64,000 bases of DNA from Phoronis australis (GCA_002633005.1 NMRA01000215.1:136690-200689); one strand, 5' to 3'. Shown: positions 1 through 15,400, numbered from the stretch's first letter. Made by a program: numbers and translations. The notes: generated by a model not told the origin, from the sequence alone.

Positions 1-290
1 TTCGATGTTGTCCGTTAGCCATAGGGCTTATCCAATCATTAGGGATAATGTAACACTATCATGTCTTAGCAGTGTTGATTGACATGAGAGGCGTGGCAAT
101 AGCCAGTTGCAGTTGAACTATCTCTAGTGTATGTAGAGATGGTGGAAGAGCGCAACAACCTCGACATGTCAGAGCCTGCCTGGTACTTACCTGATGGGCT
201 TCTTGTACAACTGGATGGTACAGAGGATTTGTCTTGTTGGTGGTAACAAACATGGCCGCCGTCGCTGTTATTTCTTGTTGTTACTTCTAG

Positions 291-419
291 TAAGCTGATG
301 GTGGTGTTGAAGGACTATATCGACAGAGCCAATGAGAATCAAGAAACATTACTGCGTGCAATGAAGTCAATAGAATTCATCTTCAAATTCATCATCAGAT
401 CTAGGATGTTGTTTGCTTC
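291..419 (+). CDS. DOCK1: DOCK exon 1 of window (helical region)
   Basis: The acceptor is ...ttacttctag ending at 290 and the donor is gtaagt at 420. It encodes [11 protein letters not shown] then [14 protein letters not shown], the family's conserved segment before DHR2. The first base completes a codon from an exon outside the window; the last two bases (tc) join the next exon to give Ser. Confidence 0.88.
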
Positions 420-3400
420 GTAAGTTCAACATGTTTTTGTTGCTCTAGGGGTTTGGTTTCTTCACTGTTAATCTAAAGACCCTGGCTTTCCGTTTTTAAA
501 AACAAAAAATTGGGTTTAGCATTCTAAAGTTTGTTTTTGCATTTCAAAAATTAGCAAGTTCTGTTTTACTATTTCAAAGTGATAAATACACAAAAATTAT
601 CTGGGAATTGCCTCAGTTTTTCTGCTGAATTATGTCGTAGCTTCGTTTTACGGATAAGAGGGAAAATGAAGCGCTCCATCTTCCATCTGAAGGTGGAGCT
701 TGAACTTGTCTGAGCGTGGATCGATTTGTGGCCTTAATTTTTTGTAATTAGCAAGGACACGTGCGGTATCTGCTGTTGAATTATTGAACGTTCGTGAAAG
801 AAGAGTCTGGGAATTCTGTCCATGTTCTGTTATCGCAGAAAACCTGGCCGCCTATTAATGGGTACTCACTGATATTTAATACTGTCCTTTGACATGGCAT
901 GACAGCCTTCTTGCAGCATAAGTTCAAAATGTTTATCTCACTAGAGCACAGTAACTCTGCTGTTCATATGTCCGCACTACAGTCCCTTCACTTGGTATGG
1001 AACTTGACCTTAAAAATTGCCCTGTCAGAAAGGGTAAATCAAACATGTGCATTAGGCTATAAAAAGTCAGTAACAGTCACTTGAAGGGATCCCGGATTTT
1101 GAGAACCAGCATAATGCCTGTTATTCAGCAGAGAAAACTGGTTCTTCAATTGCGAGGCACCTGTGAGTGATTGTTACCATACAGTCTAGTAATTCGCACA
1201 GCGTGTCTACCGAGGAAAAATGATTTGGGCATTTTGATAGAACATGTACTGGGAATGTTAGGAAGATAGTCAAAACTTTTCTAACTAAAACTCGACAAAT
1301 ATTGGCTGACTGGCTTCACATGCAGACATGTTGTGGCGTCCACTTCTGGGTGTGTTTATAGCTGAACGCACAGCTCACACAGCTGAATCAAGGAGAGAAA
1401 AGCTGCAAATGAACCTTTTCTTCTCCTCAATACATGTTTATTATTAATGCATATATAACTTGCCTGACTAATCCATTGTTATTGCCCAGTGACAACACCA
1501 TTATTGTATTCTATATGAAGAGCACTATTAAGTCAATACATAGCCTGACTTTACAACAAAAGACCTTTTCACAAAACTGTTGAAAGTTAATTTTGTGACA
1601 CCTTATTTACAAAGTGACATTTCTTCTACCAGAGATTCCCCTTAGTGTTACAACTGTTAGGTTTTTTGTCCCCAGTCCCCTGCATTAGGTTTTATGTCCC
1701 CTGCATTCGTTATTGCAGTTTGTATGACAATCGCGGCAAGCAACAGTTTGAAATCTCACTCAAACAACTGTTCCAAGCTATCAATGGTATGATGATGTAT
1801 AGTACAGACTACACAGTTCTGGTGCAGGTGGGTAGACGTAAAGTGATGATATAGACACCATGAAGTGATGATGTCATGTTACACATGATGATGTTTTTCA
1901 TATACAGACTGTTGAGCCTTTAGACTCAGAAAATGTGTAAATATTCCTGTAATCATAGATTGTAGACAAAAGATTTGCAACTCTGACATTTCTGTGCATA
2001 ATATCCAAAAGGAGTCGCCTCCCTCCAAACATAGCAAACTCAGCTTCCAGTTAATGTATTGTGACGGGAAATTCAGGTCAGGCATCTATTTTACTGTACA
2101 GTACAACGAAAAAATAATTTCGGCATTGAAACGCTGTTCAAAGTCTTCCAATAGTAGAACTCTTTGTATCGTGAGTACTTTTTAGAAATGCTACCCGACC
2201 ACACAACAACCGATCATGACGTACTTGCCAGAAGTAAAACTTGCTATGTCTGCCAGGTGTCGCTTGTGAATAGTTACATCACGGCTTAAGTGTAAGATCA
2301 CAGATTTCGTCTACTGAAAATATACGGAGTTGGCAGTCCATGTACTACTGTAGTTTATGCTGTAATCTTGTGGTGAAAAAGTCATGTAAAAAAACTATGT
2401 TTGAATGACATAGGTGAATTTCCCACTTGACGTACTAATTCCACGATCCTGGGTTTATTTTTCTTTCACTTTTCCTGAAACTGACTTCTCTCTTAATACT
2501 CAGATTAGTCTTGGCCTTTATAAAATTGAAGAAAAGTAAATTTGGAGCCTGTTTTAACGTTCTAGAGTATGTTAATTACAGTGTTCCGAGGCAACATTTT
2601 TAATTTGAATAACATTTATTGTGCAGAGTATACAATTAAAGTTTTTGTTAGCAGTATTAATGAGAGTGTTGTGCTGATTAATTCCAGGGTGCCGCCCTGA
2701 AGTATTTGCCTGCCTGTATTGAGGATATTATGGCAGTCTTTGACCCCAAAGACCTCAGGTAATTAAGAAAGAGCAAACAAATCATTGACGTATCTCCCAA
2801 TAGTGTATAAAGCTGTGTTCAGATAATAATTAGAATAAGATTATAACATTCACCTTTATTTTTGCTTACTTAATTCTGGATAGCAAAGGTGTGCATTATA
2901 TTTGGCTTTAGACAAGTGTTATTTTACCAAATAATTATATATGTTCAGACAGCTAATTGTCCCCAAAATAGAAAGATTAGTATTGTAAATGTCTGTGGAG
3001 ACAGGAAATTTTGTCAACGTCTACCCTTAATGATAAAAAGTATGCTGTGTATTTGTAATTATGCTGTGTATTTGTCTTTAGTGATGGGAAGATAAGCCTC
3101 TAGCCAAAGTTGGGAAGGCAGAGAATTCATTTTATTCCCAAATGTTTATGTCTTACTGATGTACTTAAAGTTGTGTAAGACGCTCAAAAATGTCCAAATT
3201 TGGCGAACTTTGGGAACATCGTATCTCAGAAATGGCTTATGGGATTCATACGAAACTTTCCAATACCTTGGTTTCTGCAGTGTTCTCTAAATGCTGTTAG
3301 GGATTGTTTTGAAAAGTTTCCACTTTTGCACGAGGAGCTACCAAAAATTGGACTTTTATGTTTTTTATGAAAAAACTTAAGAAGTTGCATAAAATGAAAT

Positions 3401-6400
3401 GAAAATGAAATGATTATTTAGAAAACCGTAACGTCTATATCGAACGGAATTTGATCAATATTGATACCATTGTTTTGCTATGTATGTACCTTAAGTTTCT
3501 TTTTTCCTAAATTTTATTACAAACACATGATCACGTGACCCAAATAATGGCACATTCATTATAAAGTCAATTCTACAAGCTTTCTACTCTCAGAAAATAT
3601 ATTGGATATTTTTACTGAGTTAGAACCATTAGTTTAGTTTGTTGATATCCGGCTTAATACACCAACAAGTGGATAAGGCCCTTCATATTCTTAAATGTTC
3701 GTTTGATGTACCCATTTCAGTTTCCTGTTGGTGGAGTTCATCAACAATGTGCCAAGAGACCGTCTGACGAAGCAGAAGATGTCGTGTGTGGACGACATCT
3801 TGAAGAGTAACCTGTTCAAATTGGCAGGTATGACCAGACAGCCATATTGGGTTTACCATAGAGAAATGGTCGTGTTCATAGAAATTGATATTCATTTCTT
3901 TTCCTTGATCTCAGGGCTCAGTGTCCTAGTGATTAGTATAAGTATACTTGGCAGTAGTCGGATATAACGTGCCCACATCTTGAGAACCAGTTGATGCCTG
4001 TTATTCAGTGGAGAAAACTGGTTCTCAAAATGCGGGCACGTTATATCCGGATATTACAAGTATACTGCCATGAGGTAGGATTCTATTCTATGACTTGATG
4101 AGCTATTATCCTCAAGATCATCAGGGAATTTCTTCTCATTTCTTTGTGAAAGCATCCCTTCCTATCTGAAAGCATACCTTCCCTGTTGGAAGATTTCAAG
4201 TATAATTAATGAGGCCATCCCGTATTACACAGCGACACTCGAATCTGGCTGTATTTATCCACAATGCCGCAATTTGTGGCTTGGCATTTTCACGCAGTTG
4301 GAGTTCAGCCTGTTTTTTTTTGTTGTTGTATTCTTTACAAACTTTCATTGGCTGGATTTCTTTATTCTTCCTTCCAATGCCAACAAAGTATTACTGCTGT
4401 GCTGTGGGATAAACGTAAAAATATCCATGTGGTCCTGACTTTCTTTCAGAATGTCGCCGCATTCTACTGCCGATGATCATGGGTCACGTCAAGTCACTAC
4501 TGGAGGCCCAGGAGGAGTATGAAAACTGTGTGGAGATACTTAGTGACACCATGGAGTTGTTACATCAGCAAGGATTGGTCAGTTCACAACTAGGAATTGT
4601 TAGCTTAAACGTGATTGGGTAAATGTAGTGTGCCCAGTAACATCATGGAGTTGTTACATCAGCAAGGATTGGTCAGTTCATAGCATAAGGTTATGCAGGA
4701 CCCTAAACAAATGTCCAAATTTGGCAAATTTCAGAGCATTGTATTTCACAAATGTCTCATCGGATTCATAACGAAACTTTCAGGTACTGTCCTGCTTTAT
4801 TCAGTGTTCTCCAAAATGCTGCTGGGAATTGTTTTCAAAAGGTTCCACTTTTTATTAGGGGTAATGAAGAAATAGGACTTTTATGATTTTCAAAAAAAGC
4901 TCAAAAGTTTCATAAAACAAAAACCAAATCTATGAAAGCGTTTTTGTGATTTCTTATGAAATACTTATATCATGTCATGGATACCGTTGTGTCGGTACCG
5001 GTGTACCTTTCTTCTTTGCTAACTTTTGCTATTTAAAGACATGGTCATGTGACCCATTTATGAACAGATTGCTACAAAGTCAAATATGAAATTCTACAGG
5101 CTTTCTAAAGATGCCAAAATGCTAGTTTGAGCTGCAATATTCAATGTTAAATGTCTTATGTTTGTTCTTTGCTGGACATTTTAACGTGATGTCCATGTAG
5201 AATTAGATGTTAAGCATTCCTTCATTTTATTTTTAGAATGTGACAAGTGAAGATATCTCCATGGTAACTCGGGCCATCCTGAGGACTGTCATCCAAACTG
5301 TCATTGCCATGGATCGAGAGTCAGGTTTGATTGTAAGTCACCACACTGGTCACTTGACTAAGTTATAAGCCCCCGTACTTTCTGTTATCACTGTTTTCAG
5401 GTAATAAAAGTGAACTTCTTTCTTGTTAGGCACAACCTAGGGAATATGTGATCGTTGACTGGTTTGAGGTCAATCCTAAGTCCTTGCATAATGGTGCCGT
5501 GATAATCATTCTACTTGATATACAAGTTTACTTAGTAGCACTACAAATACTAATGAAGATTTCCATTTGTATGTCCATATGAAGAGCTGATTGGGCGCAC
5601 ACAGGGAAATTTTTTTGAAAGTGCGGCCAGGATTCGTATTTGTGAATTATGTGCCTGGCCAAATTCGAAGGATTTTACGGGAACTGGACAACAATTCTCT
5701 ATAATTGCTTTTTCAGTTTGAAATTATTCTGTAAATTCGTTTATTAAACACATTGTTTTCATAACTGTATTTTATTGAGGGTAATGTACCATTTTTAAAT
5801 GCTTAAATACACCAGCTGCAGTATGGATACTGCTCTGCCAAAATATAGGTACAGGCAAAAATATAGGGTAGTAAGGTTATGTAGGACCATATTAGGAATT
5901 GTTTTTAAAATGTTCCACTTTTGCATTAAAGGCTATGAAAGAATTGGTCTTTTATCAAAATATCGCATTAAACGAAAGTGCAATATTTTAGAGAAGTGTT
6001 ACCGCGTTCTTGAGATTTCATATTGAACGTTTGTATCAAATAAAATTTGGTCATTTTATTGATATCATTTAAGGTTTGCTATAAATGTACCTTTCTTTTT
6101 GGTGAATTTAAGCTAAAAAACAGGATCACGCGACCCAGTTAATGACAGATTGGAATGATGTTAAAAATCAATGCATACACGCTTGGCTTCCTGCATACAC
6201 GCTAGGCTTCCTGCATACACGCTAGGCTTCCTGCATACACGCCAGGCTTCCTGCATACACGCTAGGCTTCCTGCATACACGCTTGGCTTCCTGCATACAC
6301 GCTAGGCTTCCTACTTTCAGAAAATGTATACTTTTGCAGACTTACTTTCTATAGTTTTGTAAAATATTTGACTGAGTGCGCAAACTTGTTGATCAGGTCC

Positions 6401-9400
6401 TACATAAACGTAAGAACATTCAAGTGTAATATATACCATTAACTGTTAACTTGTCTCCAGGGTAAGTACGTGGCAGTCATGATTGCCCTACTGCGACAGA
6501 TGTCAGAGCACCACTATCAACAGTACATCAGTCACTTTGCCAACAAGATCGACCTGCTGGACTTCCAAATGGAAATACTGATGGTGTTCCGCGACCTGGT
6601 CGAGAAAAATGTCTACCCATCGGACTGGAATGAGATGATCATGCTGCAGTGCAGGTGAGTCTTGTTAGAAGACAGTGCAGCAACATTATCTCAGAGTGTA
6701 GGCAGCTACGGACCAAGTTCTTGTAAAAATTCTTCACAGGCGCATTTGCGCTGTCGTAGCAGCACCATTTTGTTCTTATCCTGGGATTGAATTTGATTGG
6801 TTGCAATTACACGCCTGGCATTCCGCTGATGACCGTACTAGTTTAGCGGTTGAAATGGGTGCGCTGGACAACTAGTCAGTCTGGTCTGAAGCAATAATGA
6901 ATTATCAGCTTGTGTCAAGCCTTGAAATCACTTTTAAGCCGAGTTAGACCGATTTTATAATCTTATGAATAGTGCTCTCAATCAAGACACCATTTTTTAT
7001 CCTTAAGTATGGCAGCAATTATCAATCACTTCAGGTATCAATAATGTCTTATAATGTTTTATTAGTATATTTTAACAGTATTTTTGTGGGCACTTCCCAT
7101 AACGGAATTTTTTAACTGTCTGAGCTGTATACGTAAATGGGTAAACTCGTATTTCAAGACGAGAATTTATGAGCCCATGTACCACAGGACAGTCCTGACT
7201 CTGTTCTCATATTTGGCTTTATTGTTATCACTTGAAAAACTAATTGAACCTGACATTACTTCCCATACCCAGTTCCCCTTCTACCAATTGTTGTACTGCT
7301 ATTTTGTTAATCACTGTCAATATGTACTCTCTGGTACTTGAGTACCAGTTTACAGCTCCGTCATGTTCCAGTGTTTCTTCCTTGAAATTATCTTGACATA
7401 GTCCTCGCAGCTCGTGAAAGTGAAAATAATGAAAGCAGTTTCCTGTGCATGGAAAACTCAAGGAAAATGAAGAAGAGTTAAAAACTTGTGGAAGACGCAT
7501 GGACGTTTTCATCAGATAAATAAACTCCTATCGCGAGTTCATGCTATCAATTGTAACGATGTTATTTCATCTTTCAGTGTTTTCCTGAAGGCTTTGCGAT
7601 ACTTCTCGCACACGATTCGTGACAAGTTCTCCCACCCATTCGAGTACCAGCTGTGGAACAACTTCTTCCATTGTGCCATATCGTTTCTTACCCAGAAGCC
7701 CCTGCAGCTGGAGAGCTTCTCGCACACAAAAAGGAACAAAATTATCTCAAGGTAAACATTTATCATGAAACTTAATAAATGTCAGAAGCCTTAGAGATGG
7801 CTGTCTTTACAAACTGTGTGCAGTTGTGGGGCCTCTGCTTTGAAAAAACCCTGCTCACTGCGTTAATTAGTTTAAAAATCTTATTCATTGCTTAATATAT
7901 GACAGTTTTAGCAATTTTTTTGTCCCAAATTGAAAAATTTTTACGGTATTTAAAAGGAACTTTCATTTGGTGGTTATGTATTTTTAAGTAGAATACAGAA
8001 ATGCAAAAAAGCTTTTTTTGTCCACTTAGTGTTCATTGCCCTAAATTTCCTCATTTGAGCTTTTGATCTTAAAATTTATGTTGGCAACATCTGGTTTGGT
8101 AATGCTATGGATAGTTCTAGTGTTGTAAGCACTTTATGATGTCAAGACCTGCTTACCTACTGTGGTGTGTATGTGTGTCTGCCATTGGTTGGCTCGGAGT
8201 GAAAGGGAACAATGTTGTTGAGCGTTTGTGAACAAATGACCATTTAAGATATATTCTCAGACATTGTCTAACTCAATAAGCGTTCTTAAATCTTGAAGTA
8301 GGATAAAAATCACTTTCTGCTCAGTAGCTCACTACATAGTGACTTACGTATGCAATACAGAGCTAGCCGGTCACATCATTCCCAGACTATGGAGTAGGTT
8401 AATCGCTGAATTTGTTGCACAAAACAAGTACGAGAGACAAAAGCCCTTATTCATGAGTAAGCCATCATTCAGGAGTCCGTTATATTAGACTAGTGGACTG
8501 TCACACACGCGTTAGTTTACAGTATTAGGTGTTTAGGAATGCTGTCAGGATGATTCGAGAATATCTATAGAACATGTGGCGACTCAACTGGTGCACCCTT
8601 CCAGAGAGGTCTGTCTTTCACTTATTAATCAATTGATAAATATGACTTCTCAAATGATACTTTTTGCTTGGGATTATACCATTAAGGGAATATGTCTGTT
8701 GTCTTTCTGATGTTTGTCATACCCTCCAATACACTGTTTTCTGTCTGTACAGGTATAAGGACATGAGACGAGAGACTGGCTTTGAAATTAGGTCAATGTG
8801 GTTCAATTTAGGCCAACACAAGATTCGTTTCATCCCAAGCATGGTTGGACCCATCTTGGAGATGACATTAATTCCTGAAACAGGTAACAATGTGCTGATT
8901 GATTATATATCTTGCCCACAAAGGCCAGACATGGATTGCGTTCAATAATAAATATCTTGCGAGATGTTATGAAGTATTCCTAGGGAAGTTACTTCCACGT
9001 GACTTAACACGCTGTATGTTTTAGATTGACGCAGTTGTGTTTTTGAACTAACTTGAAATATTTTGGTGGCAGACTTTCGTAAAGGTAGATCTTATTGAAA
9101 ATGAAATTGGGAATTGCAATCGCGTCAATGTTTGCAAGACGTGCCTTAGAGAAGGTATGCTACCAAAATACTCAGTTCGTGTACGTGTCCATGGTTCAGG
9201 TATTGCAGATAAATGCGCGCATTTATTTTTTATTCATGCATATTCCGTGAGTTGTTATAAGGCAAAATTACGACTTTTAGCCTACTTGTAAAGATCTAAT
9301 GCGGGTATCCTCTTTCACACCTAGAGCTTCGCAAGGCCACAATTCCTATCTTCTTTGACATGATGCAGTGTGAGTTCAACCAGGTGTTACCTGGCCACAG

Positions 9401-12400
9401 ACATAAGATACGGGGCAACTTTCAGCAGGTGAGTTGACAACCTGTTACTTTGATAGGTGAGTTTAGAATTTCTTGCCCATTGATGAGCAAGGTGTGATAA
9501 CTTTCTCTATAACTGAGTAATAATCATGTTAAAAATAAACAAAAACAGTCTCTGTACGGGAGCGGGACCCTAGGCATGTGTGCAGCTAAGTTGACTGGAG
9601 TTTATGTGCCTTACTCAAGGGCACAGTCACATGATTGCAGCAGCCAGGGCATGAACCCGTGACCTTTTTGTTAGAGTTCACCACCCCTAACACTGAGCCA
9701 CAGTGACACTGCTGAAGAAAATGAGTAGCGCATTAAAAGGGAATTTGCTGTCAATTTTGCTCCACACCTTTTTCCCGTTTTTTGTTTGTCATTGTTCTTC
9801 TAAAGTTCTGTACTGGTAGGGTATCATTTTCTATTTCAAAGGCCTCTTTTTTTCTGAGATTGTATGTTCTGTCATACCTAAGACTGTCCTGTCTTAAATT
9901 TTTACCGACTTCCTGTACACGCTAAAGTAATCTGACCATCTAACAAAATAATTTCATCCTATTGGTAAGTCAAATGTGAGGCGAATTTTCATGAGACGCA
10001 GTCGAGTACTTGCAATAAATTGAACGTTTTTGACCGTCATTGGCTGCGGTCATCCTCAGAATGATGACAAAATGCAACACGACAAGTAGTAAGTCATCAT
10101 TACCTTTCTTGTCGGGTCATTCTAGCTACTCTGACGGTGAATTCCACTTGCACTGGCGGGAGAATCCTGCTTGTGCTCAGCCACCATGACTGGGAATTCT
10201 GGGAGTTTTTAGCCGATTATGGCATGTACTTTAGATGTTGGTAAGTGTGATTACGGACTGTACGTCTTGAATTTAAAATACCTGCAATGCTCTGTTGTCA
10301 TGGAGACATGGCGTAACGTTGGCAGTGTTAACTGCAACCAGTTTTGTGATCGTTGATAACAAGGTTGCTGCTGTTTATTTTCCCTATAGGTTGAGAATGA
10401 GATCATCACACAGCTGGATGCCCTTGTCGAGGGAGGGCGGGGAAACGAGCAGTACAAGGACCTTTTCTACGAAATGTGAGTTCAGCTATCATCTTTGGCT
10501 GGGAAAGCAATTCTGTTATCGCGAATTCAACTCTCCTCTATTGTGTAAAACTCGGCATGTGATTGACCTGGTTTTCGAAAGGTGTATGAAATACCAGATT
10601 TTAAATATCATTTGTCACTATAAAACTGGAGAGTGATCCGTAGACCTTGTTTTTTGGGAGAGAAGCAAGGTCTCGCAAGACTTCACAAAAAATCATGGGA
10701 ATGAATATCAAGTGATTTGCCAGCATGCCCGGGAGCTTACTAACCAAGGGCCCATTCCATGAAAACTGACTTCGCTAAGACAAATCTTAAATTTTGGTCA
10801 ATTTTAAGATAAAACTAATAATTTGTCTCTCAACTCCATTTCAAGAAAGAGATCATGAGTTTGACTTGAGTTTTTGACTTAAGTCTTGTCTTAATTTGAC
10901 TAAATTACTGGATGTGGAAGTTTCAAAGTTTGGAAGTTGACTTAGACTCAAGTCAAAAATTAACTTATTAATAAGTCAGTTTCATGGAACGGACCCCTGT
11001 TTTGCTAGCAAAATGTAGTGATTGCTCAGCAAGGTAACTTGCACTAATAGTTTGGCGAGGTTGAAGTGTTGAATTACAGAATTGAAATCAGTGTTTCTGT
11101 TCCATAAGTGAAGTTCCATAAGCATGTAACAACATGTACTGGTTTACTGATGTACTGGCATCATTTGCTCACTTTGTTATCAGGGGTTTCTAGATTCAGC
11201 CTTGTGATTAGTCAAATCACAAATAGTGACATGTGACATTCGGGCAATGAAAAGTCCCATTCCACTTTTAGATTGGTCAACATTGCCTTGTAACACAGGT
11301 AATCGTACCACGTTTCAGACAATCAGAGAACAGAAGTATTCATGGTTGTGTGGTTATGCGCAGCTCCACAGTACTCTGTGACTTAAATAATATAAAAATT
11401 ATTATACTCTGTCATTTATGCTGCTATCTTTGTACAGAATGTGTGGCTTATGTCAAGGCCACTCAACGATGCAGGATCAGGGACTCAAGTTTGTGGAAAT
11501 TGTTCAAATGTTGCTGCAGCGCCTCCTAGAGTACAGGACCATAATCAACGACGAGAACAAAGAAAATCGAATGAGTTGTACAGTCAATTTATTGGTGAGT
11601 TTCTCAAAAACGGAACTGTGTTGACCGGCATTGTGACATTTTTATTTGTCTGTGAAAATGCATGTAATGGGTGTGTGCGATAATGTACAATTTGGTCTTG
11701 GTATTTTCCCATGTAAATCGTACACAGCAGCAACTTCAAAATCAACGGAGTTCTCGTGTTGCCTCTGCAGCTAGAGTTACCAACACATGCTTGATTTGTA
11801 ATGGATGGAAGCTGACAATAAGAGCCACTTTAAATGCAACTCTTTAGTGCAAAAATATATTTGGGTTGACCCAATTTCTGATTCTGGTTAGCAAGACTAG
11901 ACGAGTTGATGGCAATGTAATGCAAATTCTTTCATTCACAGACATTTTGAGACATAATATATGTTTGTGTGACTCATTTGAATATCTCTCTGCACAACAG
12001 TAACAATTTGACATCACAGCAGTCACAAAATTGTTTATAAACATTTCGGAAATATTCCTCTGAATTAAACCCATACATGAATGCAGATGGTGTCCACCAA
12101 CTAACATATCACCATCTAGCGGCAAGGCGTATTTCATCATGTGGCAGCTCCATTGAAAAATGGCTATTGGGCTTGACAAAATTATCAATGTAGGTGTACG
12201 TATCTTGTTGTTTGTGTTCTTGTAGAGACATCTGTTGGCTTTACTTCAATGTTCATGTCTCTTTGGAAGGCTCTGTTTGCGAGTGTTTTACTCTGTTTGT
12301 GCTGAGGCTTATGCGTTTTCACAAACTCATGGAAAAACTGTAGACTTTTATGGCTCACTTTTAGAGCATGTACTTTGTTGCTATACTATAGTTCACTGTA

Positions 12401-15400
12401 ATCACCATAGCTCACTGTAACCACCATTTTTTGTATTCCTTCACTGAGTTCAAATTGCTTTTTGCATCGTCAAGAAACTGCTAATGGCAGCATGTGCGTC
12501 TTTTTGAAGTTCAATAGATTAATGTCATCAAGGGGTGACGTTAAATTAGTTATCTATGTATTTTATGCTTTTCGTCTCTGAGAGCTTGCTGCACTCTTAA
12601 GTATGTTACATGTTGTTTTTTTGTACAGTGGACCTTTGGCCTTTATAACAGACTGAAACAAATTGATTGATTGGAAAAATTACCATTTTTGCAATTATTT
12701 TGTGCGAAATAAATATGTGGTGAATAACCGTGATGTGATACACTTTATTCGTCTGCTCCAGAATTACTACCATGCCATAGACAGACAGGAGATGTATATC
12801 CGTTACTTGCACAAGCTGTGCGACCTTCACCTTGACTGGGACAACTACACAGAGGCAGCCTATACACTTATGTTGTATGCACGTCTGCTACGGGTGAGTA
12901 AACATTCACATGGACTGTGCAGTGGAAATTCTGGATGAAGAAGACATCGTGTGAATGCGTCATAGCTTACTTTTCATTGATAAGCCAGTGTTTGAAAAAT
13001 ATTGTTTTCTTTAAGGAGAGGATATTGCGTAGAATAAAACGTGAAACAACTTTCTTCTCACAACTATGCCGTTGGCATGTCTACATTGGGCGAGAAATGG
13101 ACTATTGACATCACATTTTATTGTATGTACTGCTGCTTACTATTTATCAAAAACAGTAACAAATGCCTTTATTCCTAACAGGAACTCTCGAAATTCGATT
13201 AAAATACAACAAAATTTTCAGTCTTCATCTTCTCACTTTTTGGTTCATAGACCGGGATTTTTCATGACACTTCTATTAAAAGTAGATGTCAATATAATAA
13301 CTTTTTCAGTTCTTCGTTTCCATGGATTTTTAATGATTTTTCATTTCATTTGTGGGTTTGTCTCGGGCGTTTGGCTTGGTAAGGCTTACTGTAAAATCAG
13401 TTTATATTTGATCAACATCCCGAAAGCTCTTCAAAATGCTGTCAAAGACCAGTAAACATACGCCATGGTCAATGCGACTGTTTACTGGTCCATGTTCTCC
13501 GTGCGTTGAAACACCCTGCTCTACTATTTCCAGTGGTCAGACGAACCATTGCCACAGATTATGTTGAGTGACAAGTACCCCGAGGCCCGAACACACTGGG
13601 GGCTGAAGGAGAAGTTGTACTACGATATCATCGACTATTTTGACAAGGGCGAGGTATGGAAACAAGTAGTTAGGCGTATGTTGCGGTACAAGCAACATTA
13701 CCATGTAGTTCTTTTACAAGAATTATTTCCACTACTATGTTCCCATGTGGTTGATAGTCCCGGCAAGTTTTGCAGCCTTTATTGACATGCCTTGACAATG
13801 CCCTTGTCATAAAGGTATCCAAAAAGAAAATTTGTTTTGTTGTAATAAATCGTGCTTAGCTTCATGACCTGGATTTTGGCATAATGTCAAATACTGTACT
13901 TGTCCAGGTTAAGCCTTGTGTTCAGCTGAATGTTCATCCCTAATTTTTAAAGTGGCATCTTTTTTATTCCCACCCTCGGTTATGCAACCAAACTTGAGAT
14001 ATTTTATGTGTGATTATTGATTATATCTGATAGTGATCTTAGGTTAAGAGTGACAGGTAGTCATGTTTAGTCACTTCTTCACTTCATCTTGTTTTTTTCA
14101 GATGTGGGAAAAAGCCATCGAACTGTGCAAGGAGTTAGTGAAACAATATGAAGATGAATCGTTCGACTACATTTCACTCAGTAGCCTACTGGTACGTTGT
14201 GGTAATCACCAATATACCGACAACATGTACTCCGAATGAAACTAGCAGAGATGGTTCAAATATGCCACTTTGGCAGATTCAGGGGTCCCCTGGCTTTTGT
14301 AGGCACAGCGAATATTTGTCGTCTGCTTTACTCCACATCTGCTAGTAGGTCATTAGGATCGTTTGCTACTTTTCGTCTTTAGTTTTGAATTTTGTTGGAT
14401 GTTTGCTACTTTTTTAGTTTGGTTTTAATGTTGTTGTTTCAGACACGTATGGCCAGTTACTATGACAGAGTGATGATGCGGGTCAGGCCTGAGCCGGAGT
14501 ACTTCCGCGTCAGTTACTGTGGCAAAGGATTCCCATCATTCCTACAGGTAATGATGCAATGTTTGTGTCTTTTTCACTTGGAGGTCTCCTTAAAGTGACG
14601 TTGTTAGTAACAATGTTTTGTATTGAACTCAAGGTAGGTTTGAATCCTCGACCTCGTTAGTATTACAGCTAAAGACTGGTGGCAAGTAGCCTAGTAGTTT
14701 TAAATGTACTGTGACTGATTTCAGTTAATTCTACCCAATGGCTGAAAGCCAACTTTGGGAATCGAAGAGTTCTAATAAAATCTCAGGAAAAAACAGATTT
14801 TGCACTTTTATAGGTCTGGTCAATGCCAATAATTTCTGGAAATCTATCCTATCCCACAATTATCCCAAAATGCGTTTCTTAACCCTAAAACCGATAGTGT
14901 CACTTTAAGAGAAACTATTTCTTGTTAGTCTTTGGACCTCCTAAGCCCCAAGTGGAATCCTAGAATTTGGATTATTATCTGTTCGTAATTGTTTCAATGA
15001 ATTTACACATAGTATTTCAATAATGAAATTATCCCTGGGTTTTTAATAGTCCTTGAACATTTTGTAACTATTTTGCTTAAGTAAAATACCAAATTTACGT
15101 CTTTATACTTTTCCATGAAATTTTAGATAACACAACAGACCTGTTTTAATAGAAGTGTTTGGAAGACCACCACCATTTTTTATTCATTATTCATGTGTGC
15201 TGTCATAATTTTGTGATTCACAGAACCAGATGTTTATCTACCGTGGCAAGGCATACGAGAGGCTGTCTGACTTCAACGCTAGGTTACAGAACCAATTTTC
15301 AAATGCACAGGTATGAAGTTTGCAATATAAGTACTTTTGTGTTAGAAGCGGTTGTTTTGAAAAAATGTGAGTGTCTTGTCATTTTTACTTAATGTACAGT

